Assembly (NCBI GenBank): GCA_963666465.1
Contig: OY762824.1
Coordinates: 2,604,001 to 2,668,000, forward strand
DNA from: VXYL01 sp963666465
GTDB taxonomy: Bacteria > Pseudomonadota > Gammaproteobacteria > Pseudomonadales > Azotimanducaceae
Direction: 5' to 3'
Length of the DNA stretch: 64,000 nt
Position 1 is the first letter of the stretch. Each line of letters starts with the position of its first letter. Shown here in pieces: positions 17,982 to 25,558 of this stretch. The notes beneath the pieces were generated by a model, which saw only the letters and a program-made list of their open reading frames with translations, searched no databases and was not told where the DNA came from. The position numbers and the translations under genes are program-made.

Positions 17982-19144
17982 GCGATGTAGTCCGCCCAGG
18001 CGCTCATCAGTTCCCGGCGTTTCTCGAACAGGTCCGTGCGACGGTACGCGGCCTCGACGCGGTCGCTGTTGACATGCGCCAGGGCCAGCTCGCACACCTC
18101 GCGCGGGGCGTCCGTGCACTCCGCGGCCCAGTCCCGGAAGCTGGAGCGGAAGCCGTGCGGCACCGCGCCGATCTCCAGGTCGCGCAGCAGCGACGGCATG
18201 GTGGACTGGCTCAGCGTCCTCCCGGTCGGCGACGGGAACGCGAGCCCGCGCTGATCGGCGAGCTGCCGCGCGTCTTCGAGGACTTCGAGCGCACGGGGCG
18301 CCAGCGGAACGCGGTGCTCCCTGGCCGCCTTCATTCGCGCGGCGGGAATCGTCCAGACCGCCCCGGCGGTGTCGATCTCGTCCCACCGGGTTCCGCGAAC
18401 CTCGCCGTTGCGGCAGGCGGTGAGCACGAGGAACTCGAAGGCGAGCACGGTGCCGCGGTACGCCCGCGAGCGGCGTACCCGGTCGAGCGCCGCCCCGACC
18501 TCGCCGTGCGGCAGCGCGCGCTGGTGCTGTTGCGGGACCGTGTTCTTCGGCAGCGCGGCCGAGATGGCGTCGCCCGCCGGGTCGTCCTGCCGGAAGCCTT
18601 GTGCGACCGCCCACTTCATCACCGCGGCGATGCGCTGCCGGACACGCTTGGCGGTCACCCGCTTGGTGGACCAGATGGGGAGCAGGACCGCCATCACGTC
18701 GGCGGTGTCGATCTCGTCGACGGGCTTGTCGGCCAGGCGCGGCATCGCGTAGTCGCGCAGGCTCGCCCGCCACTGCTGTTCGGACCGGGCGCGGTCCTTC
18801 CAGTTCCCCGCGTGAATCGCGATTACGGTCTCAAGCGCTTTCGCGAAGGTCGGAACGGTGGTCGATGTCTGGCGCGGGTCGCGCCCCTCATCGATCGCGC
18901 GGGCGTTCTCGAGCGCCCGTTCGCGGGCTTTGGCCAGCGTGACCACGGGATAGCGGCCGAGGCCGATGGTGGTGCGCCTGCCGCCGATGCGCACGCTCTG
19001 ACCCCACGACTTGCACAGGCCGTGGCGGGACGAGGGCTGCACGAGCAGGGTAAGGCCGAGACCGCCGCGCCCGTCGCCGTAGCGTCCGGGGACGTTGACG
19101 GTTCTGACGAAGGTGGCGGTCAGCATGGTGGGTCGTTTCTTCAT
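17978..19144 (-). CDS. Tyrosine-recombinase integrase, P4-like
   Basis: 388 residues. The N-terminal DUF4102-type arm-binding domain contains RIGGRRTTIGLGRYPVVTLAKAR, a core-binding SAM-like domain covers about 95-185, and the catalytic domain has Arg245 (TACRNGE), Lys272, His330-x-x-Arg333 (HGFR), His357 and Tyr367. It appears intact. GACAGGAG lies seven or eight bases before the ATG. Integrases of this type insert islands into tRNA or other genes; I could not identify a tRNA or flanking att repeats. Decayed relatives occur at 39110-39716 and 42070-43020. Confidence 0.93.
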   Translation of the reverse strand: MKKRPTMLTATFVRTVNVPGRYGDGRGGLGLTLLVQPSSRHGLCKSWGQSVRIGGRRTTIGLGRYPVVTLAKARERALENARAIDEGRDPRQTSTTVPTFAKALETVIAIHAGNWKDRARSEQQWRASLRDYAMPRLADKPVDEIDTADVMAVLLPIWSTKRVTAKRVRQRIAAVMKWAVAQGFRQDDPAGDAISAALPKNTVPQQHQRALPHGEVGAALDRVRRSRAYRGTVLAFEFLVLTACRNGEVRGTRWDEIDTAGAVWTIPAARMKAAREHRVPLAPRALEVLEDARQLADQRGLAFPSPTGRTLSQSTMPSLLRDLEIGAVPHGFRSSFRDWAAECTDAPREVCELALAHVNSDRVEAAYRRTDLFEKRRELMSAWADYIA

Positions 19145-19451
19145 GTTTCGGTACTCCTGTCACGATGTAATTTTGCGTCGATGCAGTGTGCCGAAATGAG
19201 ACGCGTAGATTCAAAAATTTTTTTTTATCAACCGGTTAAATGAACCTTGGGACATGTCCTGAAACGTCCAAAAACCCTGGGTTCGGTTTCCCCGCGTCCT
19301 TGCGAAGACCATCCGATGGCTATCAACGGCTGGAGGACAGGATGCCCCCTGCCAGAGACGAAGTCCTCCTCCGGGGGAGACGCCTTCCCTCCTGAAGGCG
19401 CGGCCCCTGCCGGCGTGGCATCATTCGCCAGCCAAGCAAAGGAGCCTCGAC
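19145..19451. other. Intergenic stretch upstream of the integrase
   Basis: Holds the integrase leader with a local A/T run (AAAAATTTTTTTTTATC near 19212) that stands out in this GC-rich DNA and is likely part of its promoter or a former att region. The right part has imperfect palindromes of the GGGGGAGACGCC type. I see no gene. AAAGGAG at 19439 serves the downstream ThuA-like gene. Confidence 0.5.
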
Positions 19452-20108
19452 ATGGCCAATGTCTTCATCACCTGGGGAGGCTGGAACGGCCACGAGCCGG
19501 AACAGACCGCCGCGATCTGCGCCGACGTGCTGGGTGCGGAAGGACACCACGTCACCGTATCCGACGACTTGGCGCCGCTGGCGGACGAGGACTTGATGGC
19601 GAAGCAGGACCTGGTGGTTCCGGTTTGGACCATGTCCACTATTGCCCGCGAGCAGGAAGCCGGGCTCCTGCAAGCCGTCCGCAAAGGCACCGGCTGCGCC
19701 GGCTGGCACGGGGGCATGGGCGACTCGTTCCGCAACAACGTCGAGTACCAGTTCATGGTGGGCGGCCAGTTCATCTGCCATCCGGGCGGCATCATCGACT
19801 ACCGCGTCAACATCGCGAGCGACGATCCGATCGTCGCCGGCATGGAGGACTTCGCGATGAAGTCCGAGCAGTACTTCATGCACGTGGATCCCTCCAACGA
19901 GGTGCTGGCCACCACCACCTTCAGCGGCCAGCACTGGGGCGTTGACTGGGTGAAGGACGTCGTCATGCCCGTGGCGTGGAAGAAGCGCTACGGCAAGGGG
20001 CGCGTCTTCTACAGCTCCCTAGGCCACGTGGCCAGCGATTTCGACGTGCCGGAGGCAAAGGAAATCATGCGACGCGGATGCCTGTGGGCGATGCGGCAGG
20101 ATCCGTAG
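19452..20108 (+). CDS. ThuA-like domain protein
   Basis: 218 residues, a single ThuA (trehalose-utilisation, glutamine-amidotransferase-like) domain. Typical features: VFITWGGWNGHEPEQTA at the N-terminus, DLVVPVWTMSTI, the GTGCAGWHGGMGDSF loop and HPGGIIDYRVNI. ThuA proteins lie near sugar dehydrogenases and are of uncertain activity. No sugar genes are adjacent here. AAAGGAG seven bases upstream supports the start. It is followed by a palindrome-rich spacer with CTCCCCTTGGGGAG. Confidence 0.88.
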   Translation: MANVFITWGGWNGHEPEQTAAICADVLGAEGHHVTVSDDLAPLADEDLMAKQDLVVPVWTMSTIAREQEAGLLQAVRKGTGCAGWHGGMGDSFRNNVEYQFMVGGQFICHPGGIIDYRVNIASDDPIVAGMEDFAMKSEQYFMHVDPSNEVLATTTFSGQHWGVDWVKDVVMPVAWKKRYGKGRVFYSSLGHVASDFDVPEAKEIMRRGCLWAMRQDP

Positions 20109-20258
20109 CAGGGCGTACAGGGCTGGAGCGTAGGCTGCCGCAAGCCCCCCGAAAACCCGCGGTCCTTTGACTCTCCCCTTGGGGAGTCGAGGAGCCGCCT
20201 GACTTCCTTCGGAGGGGCACGCCGCACCAACCACCCTCGACAAAGTCCCGCTACCAAC

Positions 20259-20882
20259 CTACCAACCCTCAAGATGCCCAACATCCCCAAGCGTGCGCAC
20301 GCTCCACTCTTCCGCATGGCCGCGCGCATGGCCGCGCGCATGGCCGCGCTCGAAGACGCTGATGCTCGTGTTGTGAATATGAAAGCGGGGCGGGACCTCC
20401 TGCGGCAGGCCCAGAACATGCTTGGCGAAGGCGATCAGGACGCCGCCGTGGCTCACGGCCACGACACGCTCGCCGGGATGGCGCGCTGCGATGGCGTCGA
20501 ACGCCGTCACCACGCGGTGAAGCAACTGGCGCTTGCTCTCCCCGCCCGATGGGGCGAAGTCGATGTCGTCAGCAGGGATCGCTTGCCGCACCTCGTCGTG
20601 ACTGCGGCCTTCGTATATGCCATAGCCGAGCTCGCGCAGCCGTGGCTCGCTGGCAATGTGGTGGTGTCCCGGCACGGCGATCAGCTCGGCGGTGCGTTGC
20701 GCTCGCTTCAGGTCTGAGCAATACAGTGCCGATGCGGTGCAAAGCGCGCGAATGCGAGGGGCCAAGGCCCGCGCTTGTGCTTCGCCATCGGCGGTTAGGG
20801 GACTGTCGCTGTGCCCCTGACAGAGATTGCGCGTGTTGTAGATGGTCTCGCCGTGGCGCGCGACGATGAGTTCCGTCACCAT
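20259..20882 (-). CDS. Histidine phosphatase (phosphoglycerate mutase-like)
   Basis: 207 residues from the ATG at 20882. The RHG motif is at residues 9-11 (VARHGETIYN), the proton donor Glu lies in LRELGYGIYEG, and the second catalytic His lies in AVSHGGVLIAF. Members dephosphorylate sugar phosphates or cofactor precursors (GpmB/CobC type); the substrate is unknown. Near the C-terminus a 12-bp in-frame repeat encodes RGHARGHARGHA, which is not part of the family and looks like recent slippage. Confidence 0.9.
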   Translation of the reverse strand: MVTELIVARHGETIYNTRNLCQGHSDSPLTADGEAQARALAPRIRALCTASALYCSDLKRAQRTAELIAVPGHHHIASEPRLRELGYGIYEGRSHDEVRQAIPADDIDFAPSGGESKRQLLHRVVTAFDAIAARHPGERVVAVSHGGVLIAFAKHVLGLPQEVPPRFHIHNTSISVFERGHARGHARGHAEEWSVRTLGDVGHLEGW

Positions 20883-21421
20883 CAAGGCAGCGTAGCACCC
20901 GAAGCGGGGCCAGCGCCGTAGAACTGTCGAGTTGGAGAACGACGGCCTCGGCCGCCTCAACCGCCAACGTGGGTGTGCCGAATCAGGCGTTCAAGGCCAG
21001 ACGCCAACGCGCGGCTCGGTCTTGCCGAGCGGCTTGGCGACGGTCCCGGCACCACCGCGACATTCGGTGTCGTGAACCTGGGCGGTACGGAACCACCCTA
21101 CGTCAACATCGCCGGCAGCTGCGACCCCGGCTCGGCGGACCCGCGGGCGATGGGTGTTCACGCCACTACACGCCACTAAGAGGCACGGTTCGGCGACTGA
21201 TCCCCACCTCGGCCATGACGCGAATGGCGAGCGGATGGTGGGTGATGCCTTGGGGGCGAGGGCATCCTGCCCTCTGCTGCACGCCCAAAAGGTGCGTCCG
21301 TTGAGGAAGGCAACGCCATCTGAACCGGCGCTGTTGCACCTGCCCAATACGCGACACCCTGCTGCGCCTCTCGGCGCGAGCGAGGGCAGGATGCCCTCGC
21401 CCCCCCAAGGCCCCCGGGCCC
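20883..21421. other. Intergenic region with large inverted repeat
   Basis: No convincing gene. A short open frame at 20973-21179 encodes a 68-residue peptide I do not recognise (contains FGVVNLGGTEPPYVNIAGS) and could be a remnant. At 21248-21274 and 21382-21410 two arms of about 27 bases (CCTTGGGGGCGAGGGCATCC and its complement) face each other around a 107-base loop. This is a composite palindromic element like those in pilP and gspK. Confidence 0.6.
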
Positions 21422-21643
21422 TTACGCCGCTTGCAGTTCTGCGAGCAGCGCTTCCTCGTCGGGGAACTCGCCGGTTTCGTGCTTCGAATACACGAGAGTG
21501 CCGTCCACGTGGACGTCGAAGATGCCGCCCGATCCTTCGATGAGCACGGGCTCCGCATCGAAGGCTTCGCGCAGCTTGGCAGCCAGACTGACCGCTTTGG
21601 GTTTGTAGTTTCAGGACATGCAGAACTTGATGGAAATGTCCAC
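21422..21643 (-). CDS. SelW/Rdx-family selenoprotein (in-frame TGA as selenocysteine)
   Basis: 73 residues if TGA at 21611-21613 is read as selenocysteine. The GTG start at 21643 has AAGGAGG seven bases upstream. The first residues are VDISIKFCMSU, giving the CxxU redox motif (Cys8, Sec11) of the SelW/SelT/SelH (Rdx) family. Downstream is the family signature GSGGIFDVHVDGTLVYS, then KHETGEFPDEEALLAELQAA. Both halves are in one frame, separated only by the TGA, and the length fits the family. A bSECIS-like hairpin follows the TGA. Rdx proteins are thioredoxin-like and presumed to act in redox control. It lies 89 bases after the SpoIIM/membrane-protein operon on the same strand. The genome should encode SelA, SelB, SelC and SelD elsewhere. 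Confidence 0.88.
21579..21595 (-). promoter_or_regulatory. Candidate bacterial SECIS hairpin
   Basis: Begins 15 bases after the in-frame TGA: stem GCGGUC / GGCUGC (six pairs, two of them G-U) with loop AGUCU. The second loop base is G, matching the loose bacterial SECIS rule of a G in the first two loop positions and a loop within about 16-37 bases of the UGA. SelB would bind it. It is predicted by eye only. Confidence 0.5.
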
Positions 21644-21732
21644 GGTTGTGCCTCCTTGGGTTTGTGGTGGCGATTCGTGGCGAGCCTACGCCCGCTGGCG
21701 GCCGCGCGCAACGCGCTCGCATCCGGCAAGCG

Positions 21733-22359
21733 TCAGAGTCCAGTGTCGCCCAGCCAGTCGATGGCGGAGGTGATGAATGCCACGGTGGCGGATGCGAACA
21801 GCACGGCCAGGAGGGCGTGCAGCGGCTTGACCGAACGGGCGAGCAGGGCGAAGCAGGTCACGGCAAAGGCGACGCTGCAGGCGTAGCGCAGCTCGTTGAG
21901 CCAAGGCATGCCAAGCACGCCTTCGGCATCCTCCTCAGCGGACGGAAGCAGAAAGACATCCATGTCGATGCTCGCCGGTGGGTCAATGGCCACCAGGAGC
22001 GCTCCGATCCAGGCGTTGGCAGTCATGGCCCAGAACGCGAGGCTCACGGCACGGGCCACCAGCGCGGGGCGCAGCGATTCCTGCAGCCACAACAGCATGA
22101 GCGAGCAGCTAAGGGCGAACAGGAACATGAAGCCGAGCAGCAGGAGCGCCACCGTGGCGGCGGTCACATAGGCAGCGAAAAGGGCGATGGCGGCCACGTC
22201 CGGCGGCACATCCCGGAACAGGCTTTCGGTGGCGACCACCGTCATCATCGCGAACCCGATCAACCACAACGCCCACGGCGCGCCTGTCGCGATCCACGGC
22301 GCGAGGTGAAATCCGTGCGCCAGTCTGGAGTGGCTGGCTGGGCCCATGACCGGGCTCAT
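21733..22359 (-). CDS. Polytopic membrane protein, unknown function
   Basis: 208 residues with about five or six transmembrane segments (for example ALWLIGFAMMTVVATESLF, ALFAAYVTAATVALLLLGFM, ACSVAFAVTCFALLAR and LLAVLFASATVAFITSAI). The ATG at 22359 overlaps the stop of the SpoIIM-like gene (ATGA), so the two products are coupled and probably form a complex. I do not recognise the family. Confidence 0.8.
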   Translation of the reverse strand: MSPVMGPASHSRLAHGFHLAPWIATGAPWALWLIGFAMMTVVATESLFRDVPPDVAAIALFAAYVTAATVALLLLGFMFLFALSCSLMLLWLQESLRPALVARAVSLAFWAMTANAWIGALLVAIDPPASIDMDVFLLPSAEEDAEGVLGMPWLNELRYACSVAFAVTCFALLARSVKPLHALLAVLFASATVAFITSAIDWLGDTGL

Positions 22360-22940
22360 CGGCCCAGCCCCCGGCTTTCCGCGAGCGGCACCGTGACGTA
22401 TGTCTCGATGCCGGCTGCGAATGCGAGCGCGACCGCGCCAAGGCTTGCGACCGGCCAAAGGCGGGCTAGCTGACGGCACTGCGCACCGAGGCGCACTTCG
22501 TTCGACAGCCATGCACGGCCGAGCCGAAGACCAAGGATGCCGACCGCAGCGGCGACGAGAAAGGCGGACACTTCGAGTACGCCGTGGGGAAGAAGGAGCC
22601 GCGCGATGGACGTGGCAGGGGCGCCTGCCGTGGCGGCGAGAGCGATGGTCTGGCCAAGGTGGACGCCATTGAAGAGGGTGACGACAACCGTGCTGATGCC
22701 GAGCGACACCAGGCCGCACAGTAGCCAGCCATAGACGGCGAGGTTTCTGCCGAGGATGCCGAAGTAGAGCTTTCCGCCGACGGGGCCGGAGGTGGTCGCG
22801 GCATCGGCGGCTGCTGCCTTCGGCAGGGCTTCGTGGGATGTTGGGGCAACTTGGGTGGTGAAGCCGAACCCAAGCATTGCGCCGCCGGCCCACAGCGCGA
22901 GGGCGATGGCCAGATTTCGGATCCAGGATTTGTGGTCCAT
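22356..22940 (-). CDS. SpoIIM-family (stage II sporulation protein M-like) membrane protein
   Basis: 194 residues from the ATG at 22940, preceded by GAGAAG. About five transmembrane segments. The conserved signature is LFNGVHLGQTIAL followed by LLPHGVLEVSAFLVAAAVG and LRLGRAWL, typical of SpoIIM/DUF95 proteins, which occur widely in non-sporulating bacteria as putative transporter-like membrane proteins. It is followed with overlap by a second membrane protein and preceded by a gene for a small secreted peptide, 111 bases upstream. Confidence 0.85.
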   Translation of the reverse strand: MDHKSWIRNLAIALALWAGGAMLGFGFTTQVAPTSHEALPKAAAADAATTSGPVGGKLYFGILGRNLAVYGWLLCGLVSLGISTVVVTLFNGVHLGQTIALAATAGAPATSIARLLLPHGVLEVSAFLVAAAVGILGLRLGRAWLSNEVRLGAQCRQLARLWPVASLGAVALAFAAGIETYVTVPLAESRGLGR

Positions 22941-23051
22941 GAGTCTTCTCGCTGGGCGATTGGGGTGTGAAGGCACCGGGCCAGGCTGCTCGGTGCCGGG
23001 CAATGTTGGAACGGGTCACGGCGTGCCCCGAATGGGGCCGCCGCTGGCCCA

Positions 23052-23234
23052 TCAGGCGGTCACGATCCAGCCCACGTGTAGCCAGCGAGCGCCGCGCCCG
23101 TGTCGTACACACCGGACCAGACCGCGTCGAAGCAGGCGTGCATGAGCCTCCGACGACAGTGCCAGTGCCGACGCCAACGCGGCAACAGCGAAGGCTGCGA
23201 AGGCTGCGAAGGTGGTTTTCATGCGAGTCTTCAT
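23052..23234 (-). CDS. Small secreted cationic peptide precursor (unknown)
   Basis: 60 residues. GGGAGAAG lies close upstream of the ATG. Signal peptide: MKTRMKTTF, then an AAFAAFAVAALASALAL core, then SSEAHA, a standard cleavage site. The predicted mature peptide has about 28 residues (RLLRRGLVRCVRHGRG, then ARWLHVGWIVTA) with seven Arg, two His and one Cys, so it is strongly cationic and amphipathic. I cannot exclude a frameshift: another frame after the signal would give ACFDAVWSGVYDTGAALAG. The gene heads the SpoIIM operon and shares an upstream motif with the peptide gene at 26720-27004. Confidence 0.6.
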   Translation of the reverse strand: MKTRMKTTFAAFAAFAVAALASALALSSEAHARLLRRGLVRCVRHGRGARWLHVGWIVTA

Positions 23235-23283
23235 TTGCTTCTCCCTGAGTGATGAATCGCTCGTCCATCCTGCACCATTCCAA

Positions 23284-23325
23284 AAGATAAAAAAGCCAGA
23301 CTTTTGCCATTTCATGTAGGAAATT
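23284..23325 (-). promoter_or_regulatory. Conserved upstream motif, copy A
   Basis: On the minus strand it contains TTCCTACATG, then TGGCAAAAGTCTGGC, then TTTTTTATCTT, ending 49 bases before the peptide start. A close copy (one gap, few mismatches) lies 57 bases before the second peptide gene at 27062-27104. It is AT-rich against a GC-rich background, so it is a likely promoter or operator. The TGGCA-N8-GGCT spacing of this copy fits a sigma-54 promoter, but the other copy lacks the -12 GC. Confidence 0.6.
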
Positions 23326-23468
23326 ACCTACCTTTGGCTTACTTTATGGATATAAATTCCTATGTACTTCTAAAGTATGGAAAGTTCATCCCCGAACGGA
23401 GACGTTGGAGACGGTCACTCTCCAGGAGAAGGAGAGCATCTTGCCCCCATCGCGCCGCAACGCGCATC

Positions 23469-23535
23469 TGGCAGGACAGGACGGCTCGGGCTGGGGCAAG
23501 ACGTTGCCGGAAGGCAACGGTTCTTGTGGCGCTAG
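23469..23535 (+). repeat. Dispersed two-hairpin repeat, partial copy 2
   Basis: Second half of the repeat of 2179-2289: GACAGGACGGCTCGGGCTGG, then hairpin GTTGCCGGAAGGCAAC, then TTCTTGTGGCGCTAG. The IS1634-type element begins directly after the CTAG. Confidence 0.7.
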
Positions 23536-25558
23536 CCCGACTTCGACAACTCAGGGTGTTTCCAGGCTGATTCGGCGTGATATCGACGGATGTTGCGTTG
23601 CAAGTGCCTGTTTTCGTTGACCGGCGATTCGTGGAACGGGCTGTAGTGCCGACCTTGGTCCTTGACGGGGCCGCGCGTTCGGGCAGGCTGTCGGACCATG
23701 TTCGTGCGCGCCAGGAGACGCTTCAAGGACGGCAAGGAGCACCGCTACTGGAGCGTCGTGGAGAACTGCCGCAACCCCGACGGCCGGGCGGTGCAGCGCC
23801 AAGTGCTGTATCTGGGCGAGATCGACGACAGCCAGCGGGCGGCGTGGTGCCGGTCGATCGAGATTCCGTGCGGCGCGTCGGGTTCCAGGCCGGGGGCGCT
23901 GTTCCCGGCGGACCGGGAGGCGCCGGAGCTGGACTGCGAGGTGGTGCGCATCGAACTCGGAGGTCTGCGGCTGCGGCGGGCGCGGCAGTGGGGGGCGTGC
24001 TGGCTGGCGCTGGTGCTCTGGGAGCGCCTGGAGCTGGACCGGTTCTGGCGCCCGCGGCTGCCGCCGAGCCGGCAGGGCACGCGCTGGCTGGACGTGCTGA
24101 AGACGCTGGCGTGCTGCCAGCTGATCGATCCGGGCAGCGAGTGGCGGCTGCACCGGCACTGGCACGAGCACAGCGCCATGGGGGATCTGCTGGGCCGGCC
24201 GGCGCAGGTGGTGGGCGGCCACACGCTGTGCCGCTGCCTGGACAGGCTGCTGGTCCACAAGCGCGCGTTCTTCTCGTTCCTGCGGGAGCGCTGGGAGACG
24301 CTGTTCGACGCCCGCTTCGACGTCCTGCTCTACGACCTGACGTCCACCTGCTTCGAGAGCGACCCGCCGTTCGACGACAAGCGCCGGTTCGGCTGCAGCC
24401 GCGACAAGCGCCCGGACTGCGTGCAGGCGGTGATCGCGCTGGTCGTCACCCCGCAGGGCTTTCCGCTGGCCTGCGAGGTGATGCCGGGCAACACCAGCGA
24501 CAAGACCACGCTGGCGGACTTCCTGGAGAGGATCGAAGACCGGCACGGCCGGTCCGACCGGGTCTGGATCATGGGCCGGGGGATCCCGACCGAGGAGGCG
24601 TTGGCGGCGATGCGGGCCGGCGATCCCCCGGTGCGCCATCTGGTCGGCACGCCCAAGGGCCGTCTGACGCGGCTGGAGAAGTCGTTCGCGGGGCTGCCCC
24701 GGCGCGAGGTCCGCGAGTCCGTCGAGGTGAAGCCTCTGGCCGAGGACGGCGAACCGTACATCCTGGCCCAGAGCCGGGCGCGCATCGCCAAGGAGCGCGG
24801 CATGCGGCGGCGGCGCCTGAAGAAGCTCTGGCGGCGTCTGCACGAGCTGCGCGGGCAGTCGTTGAAGCGCGACGAGCTGCCGCTCGGGCTCGGCGCCGCG
24901 AAGAAGGAGGCGGGGCGCGCGTGCCATCTGGTCGAGATCCGCCTGCCTGCGGCGGACGAGTCCGTGACCCCGGAGACCTTCGCCTTCGCGCTGCGCCGCG
25001 ACCGGCTGCGCCGGGCGAGACGCCGCGAGGGGCGCTATCTGCTGCGCTCCAATCTCACCGGCGAGGACCCCGCCACGCTGTGGCGGTACCACACGCGGCT
25101 CACCGAGATCGAGCAGGCCTTCAAGGAACTCAGGCACGACCTCGCCGTCCGTCCGGTCTTCCACCAGCGCGAGGACCGGATCGAGGCGCACATCTTCGTC
25201 GCCTTCGTCGCCCACTGCCTGCACGTCACCCTGAAGAACCTGGCGCGGCCGCGCGCGCCGGGCCTTGCGCCCAGCGCCATTCTCGAGAAGTGCTCCACCA
25301 TGCAGATGGTGGATGTCCATCTGCCGACCACCGACGGGCGGCACCTCGTGCTGCCCCGCCGTACCGACCCGACCCGCGATCAGCCACTGCTGCTTCATCA
25401 ACTCGGTCTGGAACTGCCGGAACAGCCGCCCCCTCGAATCTCCGCCTGACCCGCCGCCCGCGCCAACCGCCCGGCACCTTGTAGTGCCGACCTTTCGTGC
25501 CCGTGGACAATGAATCAACGACTTACACGCGTGAAACGGTTGAGTTGTCGAAGTCGGG
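23536..25558 (+). mobile_element. IS1634-type insertion sequence (IS4 superfamily)
   Basis: 2023 bp. Perfect 17-bp terminal inverted repeats CCCGACTTCGACAACTC at both ends, flanked on each side by CTAG (23532-23535 and 25559-25562), which is either the target duplication or the palindromic start of the ends. It contains one transposase gene. The right end abuts the stop codon of the M48 peptidase gene: the TAG comes from the CTAG and so existed before insertion. Confidence 0.9.
23698..25449 (+). CDS. IS1634-family transposase, second catalytic Asp apparently lost
   Basis: 583 residues from the ATG at 23698 (MFVRARRRFKDGKEHRYW, the usual IS1634-type start). DDE catalytic features: Asp213 in LLYDLTST, then WIMGRGIPTEEAL at about 290-302, then EIEQAFKELRHDL with the acidic residue near 470-472. 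In relatives the middle motif usually reads MDRG; here Gly293 (GGC) stands where Asp (GAC) is expected. If that reading is correct, one base change has inactivated this copy although the frame is intact. Confidence 0.92.
   Translation: MFVRARRRFKDGKEHRYWSVVENCRNPDGRAVQRQVLYLGEIDDSQRAAWCRSIEIPCGASGSRPGALFPADREAPELDCEVVRIELGGLRLRRARQWGACWLALVLWERLELDRFWRPRLPPSRQGTRWLDVLKTLACCQLIDPGSEWRLHRHWHEHSAMGDLLGRPAQVVGGHTLCRCLDRLLVHKRAFFSFLRERWETLFDARFDVLLYDLTSTCFESDPPFDDKRRFGCSRDKRPDCVQAVIALVVTPQGFPLACEVMPGNTSDKTTLADFLERIEDRHGRSDRVWIMGRGIPTEEALAAMRAGDPPVRHLVGTPKGRLTRLEKSFAGLPRREVRESVEVKPLAEDGEPYILAQSRARIAKERGMRRRRLKKLWRRLHELRGQSLKRDELPLGLGAAKKEAGRACHLVEIRLPAADESVTPETFAFALRRDRLRRARRREGRYLLRSNLTGEDPATLWRYHTRLTEIEQAFKELRHDLAVRPVFHQREDRIEAHIFVAFVAHCLHVTLKNLARPRAPGLAPSAILEKCSTMQMVDVHLPTTDGRHLVLPRRTDPTRDQPLLLHQLGLELPEQPPPRISA

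Noticed and set aside
19240..19300. tRNA 3' end as attachment site of the integrase (GGGTTCGGTT)
   Set aside because: The arm cannot be completed to a T stem with seven-base loop and no acceptor stem is present.
20973..21179. 68-codon plus-strand frame as a gene
   Set aside because: No RBS, no recognisable family and it begins inside a region of mixed repeats; left as part of the intergenic description.
23052..23325. Sigma-54 promoter for the peptide genes
   Set aside because: Copy A fits the GG-N10-GC spacing, but copy B lacks the -12 GC, so I report a conserved motif without naming the sigma factor.
23551..25518. 655-codon frame opposite the IS1634 transposase
   Set aside because: Antisense shadow of the transposase; Arg/Pro/Gln-rich and without motifs.
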